From: Siderastrea radians
Lineage: Eukaryota > Cnidaria > Anthozoa > Scleractinia > Rhizangiidae
Assembly (NCBI GenBank): GCA_964017195.1
Contig: OZ024889.1
Location: 61,651,858-61,715,857 of the forward strand
DNA length: 64,000 bases
Reading direction: 5' to 3'
Under the pieces are notes generated by a model, which was not told the DNA's origin, made no database searches, and saw only the letters and a list, made by a program, of their open reading frames with translations. Numbering within the stretch: the stretch's first letter is position 1; each line of letters starts with the position of its first letter. The position numbers and the translations under genes are program-made. Positions 32,601 to 43,915 of the stretch are shown here, one piece after another.

Positions 32601-35600
32601 GGTAAAATTGACTGACGTTTCGACAACCTCAGCGGAAGCCATCATCAGATGCAAGTGAATTGTGAATCGTCAGTAGATGTTCTTCTAAGTCTCTGGTTGT
32701 TGTCCTGTTTGGTCGACAAACTCGCGATGTTATTGGTCGTCTGTCAGTTAAGCCGTGATGTTATTGGCTGCGAATACTATAAAAAAATCCGTTAGTCTAT
32801 TGTTAGTAAAATTAGTTTGTCTATTGTTTGTCTGTCTTGTTGTTGTCGTCAATATGTCGTTATTAAGGTGCAGGTAAAGTGCAAACAGTATTTCCATGAA
32901 ATACAAAATTCAAATTTGTAAAATTTTGTACAATATAGTTTTCTGTACAATTTAGTTGAAAAATTGTTGAAGCAGGAACAGCCGCTAATTTGACCAGATG
33001 ACTAGGTGAAATTGACTATTCACAAAATTGCACAAATTTGTGCAATTTTGTTTTACTACCTTTTAAGGTCCTGCCGCGAGGCAAAGGTTTTGTCCAAAAC
33101 CATGTACAAAAATCAGCAACGATTACCGAATTTGAAAATTTGATAAAGCAGTTATTCTACTTGCCTTTGTTGGATTAATGAAATGATTTTAACAAACTCG
33201 GCACTACGTTTGGTAGACCAGCTCTTAAATTTAAAACTGAATATCAAAGAACGTGATGTGTATAATCAAAAATCGGCAGTTCAAGTTGAAACCTAGCGTC
33301 TACTTGCGACTTTGTTCGGTCAGAGTCCGATAAAATAACAAGTAAAGAGCTTGTTGTGAAAGTTACATTTTGTTACCCTTCAAGTAACATCGAATTACAA
33401 ATTGAATTGCGGCATTTTTGGATTCGTGCAAATGATATAACGAGATAATTACTGAAAATTGTTCTTAAAGATTGGAAAAATTGTATAACCAGACGCTATT
33501 AAAGAGGCTGATGTTGCCATTCTCAATGTTCATAGTTTTGTGACAAAGCCCGGCAAAATCAATTACCTGGTCAATAGCACAGCTCCGTCATAAGCTGGGT
33601 TTACACTGGATTTGTCTTTTGTAATCCACTGCTGCCATTTACAGAAACTGCCTAGAGTCCTGTCTCCATGGTGAGTGATGGATAGTCCTTTCTAAGGAAC
33701 AATTATAATAAAGTTTCGATATAACGCGCGCTCTGATTGGTTGAAACAGCGTGCTTTATCAGAGTACAGATGCACGCGCGCTGGCAAACTGAAAACCTTT
33801 CTTGCGCGCGCTTGCAAGCTATGAAAAAAAACTTGATTTCTTGAAATTAAAAGCCAGTTTCTTTACAAATATGAGCAAAGCTATATTATAAAACAAATAA
33901 AAAAGCCAAAACCGTGCTTTGTTCTGTGATAAAGCACTCAAGGAAGTGACGAGAGCACTCAAGAAGTAGGGAGAAGCACTCGCCTGCGGCTCGTGTTCAC
34001 CCTACACTTCTTTCGTGCTCTCGTCACTTCCTTGCGTGCTTTATCAAAGAACAAAGCACGGTTTTGGCTTTTTTATTTGTTAAATATTAGAGGAAAACAG
34101 GGCTAGGTGTAAAACGATGTACTGCAGATTGCTCAGAGAGCCCAATATAATTAGGCAGATGTCTCTATTTTGGAGAGATTTGTAAACTAACAGCACCATT
34201 GGAAAGTACAGTTCAATTGTTTTCGTTTAAATAGCCAGGCTTTAGGATTTCATCAACAAATTAAACTCGAAAGTTAGAAGCACCTTACAACGTAACCGAT
34301 AAACAGTACGATAGGAAGGTTCTGCCCCGTGCAAAGCTTTCTTGTGAAGAGTCACTTTCCAGTACAACGTCAAAAGTTAGAATTAGTGTAAAGCACTATA
34401 AACAGCACCACAGCAAAAGTACAACTCGATGGCTTTTGTCTGAATGGTCACGCTTTGGGATTTTAAATACCAGACACAAAACTGGAATCAGTTGTGCTAG
34501 CTGTTAAATTTAATAAACATCATCACAAGAAAATGCTTAAAAGCTTTCCTTTGAATATGGTCCACACTTGTGACTTCTTCCACCATGACACTCAAAATGA
34601 AGAACCACCTTCTACACCACATTAAATAGAGCACAAAAGAAAGGTGCTGCATAGTAGTTTTCAGTAGTCACACGATCTCAATTAAACATTTTATCCACAG
34701 ATTCAAACATTTAAAGTTTAGGTGATATTTCATGGTCTATCATGAAAAATTTCACGTAAAATGAGGTATTATAAAATAGTAATTAGCAAATGAGAACGAT
34801 CTTGCTTACCGGCATGTCGTAAAGCAACATTAGCTTGCAGACCTCAATGTTAATCTTCGTTCCAATACTTGGATCGCGAAATAAATCGGCGACCTATAGA
34901 GAACGAAAAAATGTTAAGTCTTATTTACTGTAAATGCTCTGCACTTGTAAGCGACGGAGCTGACAACGTTCACAGCTAAAACAGAGAAAGATGAATGAAG
35001 AGGCTGGAAATTAAAATAAAATATTACCTGCAAAAGGAACAGACATAGTAAAAGGGAACCTCAAAAACCCTCATTTTTATAAAGTAAAAAAGGGTTTTTG
35101 TGGCAAAAAAATTTTTCCACTAAAATAATCACATTTTGGGAACAGGTTTAAGAGAAAACAAATTGCAGCTGCCAAAAAGCTTTCAGCACCTTACTTCGTT
35201 TGTGCAGAAGGTTGAAGGCGGTCGCTCCTTATCTGTGGGGGGGGGGGGGACAGGGGGCGGGAGACCGGGAGAAAAGGGGGCGGGAGGTGTACGGGAGGCG
35301 GGAGAAGAGGAGGCGGGAAGCGGGATTCCCAAGGTGGCGGGAAGCGGGAGAAAAAGAAAAAAATACGCAACATTGCGCAATATTTCGCAATCGAAAATAT
35401 GCAAAGGGGCGGAAGCCAAAAAATACAGGGCGGGAACCGGGATTAAAGGGTACGGGAAGCGGGAGGTTTAACCCCCCCTGTCACCCCCCCCCCCACTTAT
35501 CTAAGTCAAAATTGTGAATTAAAAGCTGCTCGTTTACCATATTCATAACGGTCAACACGTATTCTTCCACGGACTGGTTTCCATGGAAACTGATCATTTC

Positions 35601-38600
35601 CTTATCAACGACGACCAATAGCTGAACAGTGACCTCGGTACCCAACGAACGACGTTGGCGGTGGAGAGATTCCCTCAATTGCCACTTCCTGTTTTTCGAA
35701 ATTTTGTAAGCTGAAATGAAATTATTATGGCAATTCAAGAATTTTACTGAGGTGTCAGGTAATTGCATTGTTTATAGAGGTTGATAACAGTTCAGACAAT
35801 GAACAATGAGAGTCTAATATAAGTTAAGATGATAAAAAAAAAGATAGTAAATTTTAGGCTTGGTCATGGCCATGAAATATGTTAGTTTTAACATTCAGCT
35901 ATACATGGTTCTTAACCCAGTACTGAAGACTGTCAATTAGTCACCCATGTTGTAAATATCTAAAGACTACCCAACAAGCCTCCCTGCAACAGAGTGTTCA
36001 GAGCATTCAGCAGGTATCTGTGAGGTCATCGGTTCGACTACCGTCGGCGAGAACATTTTAGGGCGAATACGAAACCAAAACAGAATGGGATGGATTTTGG
36101 AGCCACATTAATCGCCTAAACAAGTCGTGTAGCCTTTTTTGCTTTCCCTTGAAAATCCATGAAATCTTTTGCAAGATATTTGACGGAGTAATGATATTCC
36201 TCCATAACTACAGACGTGCACAATAGTATCAAAAAATTATTTGGGCTAGTGAGATAGTAACCTTCCTTTCTTTTTGTCATGTAATTATATCAGTGCTACA
36301 GCTAGCCGCTCTTTAAGACTGAGCTTTACACAAAAGTTTAAAAAAGAAAGTTTCTGACGTAGAAATCTGACAAAATTCCACTTGGGAAATCTGAGAATTT
36401 AAACACGAAAGTTAGCTTTACTTGCCGAGAAAGACCACATATCGGAAGAAGATAAAAACGATAACTGGATTAAACGTTTAAAGGTATCCGTAACATGCAA
36501 TTATTCGGCTAAGGGTTGTGCAGTGAAAATGTAAAAACTGTCCGTCAATACCATAATATTCCAATAATAAGCCCTGGCCGGGTGGGTTTATTTTCGCGGG
36601 GAGGGGAAGGGGGCATATTATTGGAGGGAGTTTTGCGTTTTGCGCTTCAAAAACGGTTGGGCTTATATTTGGAAGGGATTTTGGGCCTGAAAATAAGGGA
36701 TTTTGCATCTAAGAATGCTGTGCTAGAACGAATGTGGGTACAAGGTTAAAGCGGACGAATTGAACTTCCTCGCAAAAACTACATGTATGCTCCCAAGAAC
36801 TACAAGCACAGTACAAGGAATGAAAATTGGACAAAAAGCAACGATCGCATGATTTAACTATAAAATTATCATCGTTCACATAGTGTTTTTCGTATGGTAA
36901 TCTTATAATCGGAAGATATTATGCCGTACGCTTTCTTGCGATGTAAGATCAATATATGGGCGGCGAAAGCGGGGGAGGGTATCAGAGGGCTTTATGGCTT
37001 TTGCGAATGAGATATGGGGGCTTGTATTTGAGAGGGCTTATTTTTCGGGAGTGGCTTATCATCGAAATTGTATGGTGCGTATACTGGGGGGAGAAAACTT
37101 GTCTGGCAGGGGTACGGTGGGTGGTGGGACCAGACGTGAAAACCGGTCACGAAATTCAGATTATTTCATCACAAATGCATCATGGAGTAGTGGTTCTGCC
37201 GTCACATCCCCAACAAGAATAAGTTGCAGGCCCGTAGCAGGAGGAGGCGCAGGGGGAACTCGAGCCCCCCCCCCCCCCCAGAATTTTTGGAAGATAAAAA
37301 AACATCACAATTAATGTGCCAAAAAATATATAACGAAAACAAATTAATGTGCAACAATCAGTCTTGAATGCTGATTCTCAAAGTGCCTTTTATAATTTCA
37401 CAACCTTTCAGACAGGGTTCGACATCTGTTGAGTCACTAGCCACCGGGCAAGTGGGCTTCAAAAATCTACTAGCCCACCGCACATTTCAGTCGCCCAGTT
37501 TCCTTACCAATGTCACCTTGACTCTGGCAGTATAGCTTAAGACTGTGAAGCACCTTAATAGCTAAACCTTTAATAGCTAAGCGACTGCTGTGTATTTGCT
37601 GCAAGCTTTAAGCCCACTGTTGTGAAACAAGTCTAAGGAACAAAATTATATTTATCTCACCAATCGAGTGACAAACGTTACATAAACATTTACGAGAGTT
37701 AGCTAAAACAAGTCCGAAATTCGTAGCTTAGCTTCCAAAATGTTTGAATTTTAACAAACCTTGTAACTTTAAGGATACATTTGTAAAACGGATGCTATAA
37801 ATATGGTGGATGTTGCCAACAACTTTGTTGGCGAAAAAGCAAACTGAGGAAGCAGCATTTTGGCGATTTTTAACGAACGATTTCGCCATAAAGGTGTCCA
37901 ATGCATTTTGACGAAACCGACAAACTGTGGCATTGTGAACAGTGTAAATATCTATCTTTGACATGAATTTTTGTATGCCTTATGACCTATTTGTTAACGT
38001 CTGTATTTTTCGGGGGGGGGTTGACTGGCCAATTTGTTTGGCCCCCCAGTTTTTTCAGCCTTGCTACGGGCCTGATCTGTTGTAACTGAGAAGTACGCTT
38101 ACACGCATTTCGACTGTACACGCGATCTTCACAAGGCAAATCTGTGACATTTGGTAGAGTTGAGTGCAGAAAATGTAAAACTTCTGCCATGTTATTTCAT
38201 ACGCTCGCAATTGCATCCCGAGATAACACTTAGGCAGTGTTTTTCTTTTTCTTGGCATGGCCGATTCAACAAGCTTTGTTCATTACAATTTCAGGATGTT
38301 TGACTATTCACAATCTTTACAAGGCAATAGAGTACAACCATTATCTGAACAAGAATAATATAACGTCTGTAATGTCGTTATTTCAGGTGTTTGCCATAGC
38401 ATGCCGTCACAACATCCAGGCAGTGCTTTTTAACAATGCCATAGCGGTCCATAACCGATATAACGAGCTTTGTTCATTTGAATTTCCCGATGCCTGTGAA
38501 ATCAGTTTACGTGGGAATCCTCTTCGTAGAAACTGTTTGTAAAACTGTTTTTACACAGGGCAACTTTAAATGATTGGTTTCCGTTTAATTAACTGATTCA

Positions 38601-40608
38601 ATTAAGATCTAATCGCTTTTGTAAATTACCGGTAATTATTGCTGTTTGTGTGATTCCTTGAATTAATGCGGTTGCCAAGTTTGGCCTCAAGTACCTCGCT
38701 GAACTTTTAATCAAAAGGTTATTCTTATTGAGCTGGAACGTAAAACACGCAACACTCCGGAAAAAAATCGACAGCTGCATAAAGCAGACCACCTATAGCA
38801 CACACACGAAAACGAAAAGGGAGTTACATGCAGCAGCCACATGTTCCATCGTATACAACAGAAATTTTGTCAAAATTTTGTTCCCACCAAGAAGTCTCAC
38901 TAAGTTTCACTGATCGACATCGGCATATGCGACAAACTTTTACACAGAAGCCATTAGCCGGTACCAAGCTCCTGTGTGAAGAATAGGGCGTTCACAAGCC
39001 TGCGCCTAAACCTCACTTTTTTGTATTTCATTGTCCACTAACGAGCCAGTGCACAGGCTAAACTGCTATAACCTCATACATTCCCGTACCACCAAAAGGG
39101 ATTTTTGTAGCTATACATGTCTCTACTATTGACCACTTGTTCCTGCTACGTAACACGAGAGTGAGCTCGTTCTTCAATCCTTCCCGTCGTTCTCTGTGCG
39201 TTGTGAATTACTCGGCAACCTCTGTCACGAAAACTGCAGGCTCGAGGCAACATCGAGTCGTTCAGCTAGCGTAAGTTTTGCAATTTCGTTTTAAGAAGCC
39301 GTAATTTTACGGGCGACTGCCAGCCGACAGGGAGAAGCCAGAAAACAAGAGCTTTTTCCTAGTGCCTTAGCAATCACGACCGAAAATTTCAGGTTGCGTC
39401 CTTGCAAACGCAGGAGCTATTTTGGAATTTATACAGCCTGAAACGCCAATCCTCTCTCTTATCGGGAAAAATGGAAACTTAAGTAGTAGGACAATTCGAT
39501 AAAAGGATTAGAGTCAGCTATTTCATCAGCTTTAATTTCAAGAATGTATCCTGGACTTAATTATCCTGTGACCTTCCGGCCCCCGAACGAAAACTCCAAC
39601 ATAAATAGAATAGCAAAGTGTTCACCTTACCTTGTGGATCAGAGGATGAGAGCGTGCATTTCCGGGAAGTGGGGGAGTTTCGAGGCATCGATGCTAACAA
39701 AGAGGATCGCTTGTAAAACAGATGAGGCAGTTTGCCTGTCCTGGCCATGGGCTCTATAAAGTAATCTTCGTCGTTCGTCTGTATTAATCCCATCTGTCGT
39801 TTAAAATGAAAGATTTAAAGAGATAACCTTTCGCGGGCTGAGTTTCAGTCTAGACTTTGTCACGCACGCTAAAAAGAGACGTCTTTTATAAATATCTATC
39901 AGCACTTTTTGCGCGATAATTTAAAAGGGGAGGTGATTAAGAATCTTGCCGGGATCGGCTGGAATATGAAAACAAGTTGTAGTCTTATTACTCTAACCAA
40001 TTCACACTGATGGAGTAACAAAGGATACAAAGTTATCAGATCTTACCAAACCGTGACATCCGCTGAGGGCAGCGCTTGATTGCGAACGAGACCGCACAAT
40101 TCCAATGTAATAACAGTTTCTGGTCAAGTTCTGTCTCGGCAGTTGATATATGCCATCTAAGATTTCACTGGTGAACCTTGAATCCACGAGTTTGTGGTTT
40201 TTCCGTAAATCGAGATGGAATTCCTCTCCGAACGCGCGAAAGGATATGTACAGTCTTTCGTTTCCAACCGTGTCTTGAATTCGGTTGCTCAGAAACAAAC
40301 CACTTTCTGTCACTACTCGTGGGGCAACGATTTCATATTCTTGTAGGCGTCTAGCGAGGTCTTCTGTGGAATGGAAAGAAGTGCCAAAATATAACCCTTT
40401 AAAGTCGAAGTCACGAAAGTACGCTATCGAGAGCTTAATAGTAAACAAACCCGTGACAAATTGACACATGATTGAATAAATGCAAATTTCTGTACGTACC
40501 TTGCTGGTCATCGCGAAAAGATCTCTCAGGAGCAGACTTGCTTATTGCAATCAGAGGAAAAATCAAAAACCGGGCGAAGAAACCGAGAGACAAGCTAATC
40601 CGCCACAT
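28061..40608 (-). CDS. ADAMTS-family metalloprotease, first ten exons
   Basis: Secreted zinc protease of the ADAMTS family, acting on extracellular matrix. Exons on the minus strand: 40608-40500, 40363-40047, 39793-39631, 35710-35538, 34893-34810, 33691-33567, 32158-32115, 31258-31153, 29653-29501, 28205-28061, all with GT/AG borders and closing codon phases (473 codons). Residues 1-27 are a signal peptide ([11 protein letters not shown]...). A prodomain follows with [24 protein letters not shown] and [12 protein letters not shown] furin site HRQRR ends at 217. The catalytic domain has [42 protein letters not shown], and the zinc site HEIGHNLGAYHD (369-380) then LMSPQW and [11 protein letters not shown]. 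The disintegrin-like start has CLRN and [12 protein letters not shown]. The start ATG has A at -3. Later exons (rest of the disintegrin, TSP1, Cys-rich, spacer) were not found below 28061. The subfamily is not assigned. Confidence 0.93.
28310..29110. repeat. Repeat-rich part of ADAMTS intron 9
   Basis: 28310-28400 (GATTAGTTCACC...AAGGAAGCTGGATGCC) recurs near 61745-61815. 28640-29000 is related to the CCATCTTGGATTTT family at 13626-14207. G-runs at 28545 and GTCCGGGGGTGG at 29070 resemble element termini. Confidence 0.5.
29690..31056 (+). mobile_element. PIF/Harbinger-like TIR element (1367 bp) in ADAMTS intron 8
   Basis: TIRs are GGGACTGTGCAATAATTACC at the left and its reverse complement at the right, each followed inwards by a long G or C run. 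TAA flanks both ends (29687-29689 and 31057-31059), the 3-bp TWA duplication characteristic of PIF/Harbinger. The interior contains one coding remnant with a SAP-like motif (30590-30883). No DDE transposase frame was recognised, so the copy is non-autonomous or decayed. Confidence 0.82.
30590..30883 (+). CDS. SAP-domain-like ORF inside the Harbinger-like element
   Basis: About 97 codons open after a TAA at 30581. The segment [20 protein letters not shown] followed by KRVLSHA fits the SAP DNA-binding helix-loop-helix consensus. An acidic, serine-rich tail ([11 protein letters not shown]) follows, ending at the stop at 30881-30883. There is no ATG before the SAP motif (first in-frame ATG falls within it), so this is an exon or a 5'-decayed ORF. 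The likely role is a DNA-binding accessory protein of the element or a captured exon. Confidence 0.55.
   Translation: MEDETDVEALTNNPLKMYLKQHGLKISGSKADLTKRVLSHARENAARDVLEDEEFYDSCEDDTASESESSDSDGENTYVEESYEVHFVPEEDIQHVN
31153..35710 (-). CDS. ADAMTS exons 4-8: furin site and catalytic domain to HEIGH
   Basis: Exon 4 holds the proprotein convertase site (RQRR at 35660-35649) and the first catalytic strand ([13 protein letters not shown]). Exons 5-8 carry the domain to HEIGH at the very end of exon 8. Exon 7 is only 44 bp ([14 protein letters not shown]). Confidence 0.93.
31359..31492. repeat. Foldback repeat in ADAMTS intron 7
   Basis: Arms of about 48 bp: AGCAAGCGTTTTCGTCCGC at the left, with GAAACGCTTGCC at the right. 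The shared internal TTTTCCGCAC and TTCGAGGC occur in inverted order. Flanked by GTTGTAGAGTTAGC and GTTGTAAAGTTAGC. Confidence 0.8.
32365..32506. repeat. Foldback repeat with internal tandem copies, ADAMTS intron 6
   Basis: Ends AACAATTATTCGCC and GGCGAATAATTGTT. Inside, a ~37-bp unit (AATATTTACTTTGCCTCCGG...ATTCGCC) is repeated twice and a half. The whole 142 bp folds on itself. Confidence 0.85.
33892..34081. repeat. 190-bp hairpin element in ADAMTS intron 5
   Basis: Arms of about 80 bp, from AACAAATAAAAAAGCC to GGCTTTTTTATTTGTT, sharing CGTGCTTTGTTC, TGATAAAGCAC and GTGACGAGAGCAC. The loop contains TCGCCTGCGGC. A GCGCGCTCTGATTGG motif at about 33730 may mark the other end of a larger element. 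Confidence 0.85.
35235..35496. mobile_element. G-rich TIR element with 6-bp target duplication, ADAMTS intron 4
   Basis: Begins GTGGGG(G)n and ends (C)nCCCCAC, with TTATCT on both sides (35229-35234 and 35497-35502). ACAGGGGG and CCCCCTGTC extend the inverted match. The interior is almost pure purine on the plus strand, with GGCGGGAAGCGGGAG-like units repeated. It ends about 40 bp from the exon 4 splice donor. It could form G-quadruplexes on the plus strand; the gene's own RNA would be C-rich. Confidence 0.78.
35978..36055 (+). repeat. Degenerate tRNA-like sequence
   Basis: AGAGCATTCAGCAGGTATCT then GAGGTCATCGGTTCGACTACC keeps a B box and aligns with the tRNA-Thr-like sequence at 2648, but the acceptor stem is lost. 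A repeat relic. Confidence 0.5.
36551..37069. repeat. Probable TIR-type repeat in ADAMTS intron 3
   Basis: CCATAATATTCCAATAATAA at the left and ATGATAAGCC in inverted form (GGCTTATCATCGAAATTG) at the right give an imperfect inverted match of about 20-25 bp. Both ends carry related GGGCTTAT and TATTTTTCGGG motifs. No coding region. Confidence 0.45.
37227..38074. mobile_element. hAT-like TIR element, 848 bp, ADAMTS intron 3
   Basis: Ends CAGGCCCGTAGCAGG and CTTGCTACGGGCCTG, each followed inwards by a C or G run. The flanks ATAAGTTG and ATCTGTTG (37219-37226 and 38075-38082) look like an 8-bp duplication with two later changes. A CAGG start and 8-bp target site are typical of hAT. No transposase was recognised. 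Confidence 0.72.
38083..39630. other. ADAMTS intron 3, remainder
   Basis: Non-coding as far as I can see. A 101-codon plus-strand frame at 38237-38542 has no recognisable domain. Confidence 0.45.
39631..40608 (-). CDS. ADAMTS exons 1-3: signal peptide and prodomain
   Basis: Exon 1 (40608-40500) encodes the signal peptide and ends GAT GAC CAG CAA G. Exon 2 (40363-40047) encodes most of the M12B propeptide, ending at the conserved SGCHGL. Exon 3 (39793-39631) starts [15 protein letters not shown], the ADAMTS 'G.I.T....F.IEP' motif, and includes the segment around LFYKRSS. Phases 1, 0, 1 match the next exon at 35710. Confidence 0.93.
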
Positions 40609-43600
40609 GGTTGTTTACCGCAGTGTTGGTTTTAATGTTAAGAAGGTAACTCGCAAACGTCAAGATTAGGGTCAATGTAGTGAGATGATTTGTTGGCAAT
40701 CGATTCTTTCAACACCGAGTTTTCAGCTGGGAGTCACCCAGACTCGATAGGACTTTGCTGTGAAGCACTGTTGGTGCTTTGTAATCAGTCGCGTGTAAGA
40801 AAATGTCAAAGGGCAAAAAATTGCTAGAATGACCGTGGGAAGTATATCTGTCCAAAATGAAATCACCAATCTAGAGAATTGATTATATGTTTGACTAAAC
40901 CGTACTGGGAAATTTTCAAGTTATGCGAGAGGTTAAACCACGGAAAACAGCCGCATTGAATGGTTAACATGCTTTGGAGGAATGTCATTGGCCTCAACTC
41001 GAGATAATTACCGACCGGTTAAATAACAAAAAAATCCTCACGCACCAAGCTCATCTGAAATATTCGATTACCTGCACAATGAGGGTCTCTGAATACTTGG
41101 AATGTTAAATGCGATCCCAAGTGAACTGCGGGTCATAAGTTCGATAACAAGATACTGTAACTGGGATGGTTTTGCCTGCAAATTGTTTTGTTTATCCGGA
41201 TTAAGATGCTTCGCGCTGAGCTGTTATAATATTGCCACTTTAAGCTTCCGGAACATCTTAAAGACAAGAAAGCCCATTGGGCATTTTAACCGGCCATTCT
41301 GACCCTCCCCACCCCTAGGTTTCACAAATGTTAGCGCGATCCTCTCTTTTTACGAACCGGCGTGACGAAAAGTGTGATTGTGTGACACAATATTTTGACT
41401 ATAGCGGTACTGGATGACGTAATGTTTAAACTCTGATGACTCAGCTTAACATGATCTCCGGCACATGACAAAACATGAACAATTTTTTTAAGTCTCAGAT
41501 ACAGTGATACGGGTTCAACTCAGAACTGACTCAATTCAGTTTTTTATTCCATCCAAGAAATAGAAACAAAAAGGTCCAAAAGCTATAATTGTGGCAAACT
41601 GCGCGAACTCTTCTTTGACAGGCAAGACAAGACAAGACTTACACATGCAGGAGGTCATGCCATCGCGTGGGTGAAGTCATCAAGAATCCCTGCATCTTTA
41701 CCAGTTTAATTTCCCAGCAAAAAAGGGATACTCGAAGAAATAGCATAGACATATGATTTCAACTACACATTCGCCTTTCGACACAGCTTGCTGCCCGGGG
41801 CTTGCTGTCTTGACGGCTTAGAGAACTGCTCATGCATTGCGTTACAAAATGTCATTCAAGCAAATCATACCAAATTTGCATACGGCAGATTTGTGTTTAC
41901 TCAGGTTAGAATTGACGTGCCGAATTTCTTTCGGATCGCGAAGTTTTAGTTTCCTTCAGACTTTTTTGGTTTACTTCGAAGATTTAAAATGTGATATCGA
42001 CTTCAGCGTAATGAGTGGAACTATTTTTACAAACATAATGCGTTTTTCCAATTAAGACTTCGCGTATTATTACTTCTCATCTGAGTGACCATGTTCATTT
42101 CTCACACGTGTGAGCGCAACTAATTAAAAGTATTTGTCCGAGTTTAATATGTTGGTGGAAGTACAGCAACACAGAACAGGTGAATGTCGGTTCTTTAATA
42201 ATGTGACTGATGGACTGTGCTTTGCCATTGTTCCTCATTTAAGTGAAATAAATCGAGCGAAATCTTTCGCGCCGCTAAGCGTACCGCATGTCTGGGACTC
42301 CGGGACACATAAACAATAATATACGCGTGCTTCGTTTGAGTCTCGTTTCTCCCTAGCCGTTAAAAAACAAGACAAATACAAAAAAACCCAATCTTAACAA
42401 CCCTTCGCCGTTCATATTTAAATACTGTAAATTAAACGACAAAAACATACGAAGGTAACATTCACAAGACTTATATGCGCATGCGTCTTATATAAGACAG
42501 TACCGCTCTTGAGTACCCGTACCACAAGCTTTACAGCACTTTCTTCGTATGTTAAGCCAACTTGCTTTCACCAAAAACCGTGTCCATTTTATAAACCGGC
42601 GGTCGCCATGGCGACGGCCGATTAATAACTTACGGTAGTGAGAGAGAAAATGCAGTAGCCACGTGCGTATTCATGACAGACTTGAAGCGGGTGGGGGGCT
42701 TTGGGAAGGATAAATTGGTGGATGTAGGAGAGCCAGTTTAGCATGATGTGAAGCCGAGCAAGTTAATGGTAGTTCTACGAGACTAGCAAAAAAGCCTAGC
42801 TCAGTAAACTTGCTATGAGGCTGTTTACCCTAAGCCAAATAAACACACTGAAACATTGCGTTCAACAAAACGCCTATTATTCCTCTTCAGGGGACTAAAA
42901 TGGCTGCGCGCGCAGCAATTCTAGGGGTTGTCACAATGGCCAACTCACAGTGTTGCTCCCGTCTGTCTGGACATTATTGTTACCTTTTTGTTGCACACAG
43001 CAGACGGGTCGATCAAGGATTAATGTGCTTAGGGTGGATGCGCTGAGGCTCACTCAGTGTATTTCCGTCTCCTAAAACTCTATTTAAGCCATCGGCAGGA
43101 GGAAAGCATTGCATCTGTTTTGTAACCATGGGAAGGGGAGACCAAACATGACCAAACATGGCTTTTGGTGCTGCTGGAGTTGTTAGACGTAAATCCTAAT
43201 CATGCAGACAGCACATGCCGTCGTGCTCAGTGCGATTAACGCACTGGGGCTTCGACCAAAAGGGATAAACATTTCCATTCAACATACTTGAAGTCAGCAT
43301 TTACCCACCCTGATGAATGAAGCTGGCTCAGATTTTCTTTTGTTTTCAGGTGTGAACAACCATATTGAATTCATTTATCACCACACTACAACAAAGTTGT
43401 ATTTGACAGTATTGAAACAAGATAAATCAGTTTGATCGAGCAATAAGGACTCACCAATCTGACCAATCTGACATCAAGTCGGCAGAATTTTTTTTTACTG
43501 GGCAGTGCACATAGCCCTTACGTATACAAGTTGTTGTGTACGCGTAAAAATAATCTTTTCTGAAAGGAAACAAAAATAAGCTTTATTTATTTCAGTTCTT

Positions 43601-43915
43601 GCAGAGATTCACACCGTATTAACATTGCATTCAGGCTTTTGATATTTTTTGTATTTTTAGGCAACTGATATTAATCTAATACTCCTACCTAAATTTTAGT
43701 TAAAATTACATCAGTGACGATTTACGTTAAAACACATTAAATAGAAGACAATCCGGAATGTCTTATGGTAAAATATAAAGCCGTTCCAGCGGTATAGGAC
43801 ATAAAAGACGTCCCACAACTATTCACAAAGCGATTTGTTTTCACTCACAGCGACTATGGCGCATTCACCAGAAGTACTATTTGTAATATTTCGATATTAA
43901 TATTATCAAACGATT
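40609..43915. other. Intergenic region between ADAMTS start and ADGRV1 end
   Basis: No gene recognised. It should include the ADAMTS promoter (immediately above 40608) and the ADGRV1 3' end. Noted: a TGCGCATGCG (NRF1-like) site next to TATATAAGAC at about 42475-42497, an RFX-type palindrome at 42602-42615, and an AATAAATAAAG on the minus strand near 43585 that could serve as a poly(A) signal for ADGRV1. Confidence 0.45.
42602..42615. promoter_or_regulatory. X-box-like (RFX) palindrome
   Basis: GTCGCCATGGCGAC, a perfect palindrome close to the RFX consensus, about 2 kb upstream of ADAMTS exon 1 and 130 bp from an NRF1-like site. Function unproven. Confidence 0.3.

Noticed and set aside
35136..35517. 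Gly/Arg/Lys-rich frames in both directions
   Set aside because: Artefact of the purine-rich TIR element at 35235-35496.
38237..38542. 101-codon plus-strand frame in ADAMTS intron 3
   Set aside because: Hydrophobic start looked signal-peptide-like, but there is no recognisable domain and composition is ordinary intron.
42134..42319. 61-codon plus-strand frame between the two large genes
   Set aside because: No domain, no splice context; chance frame.
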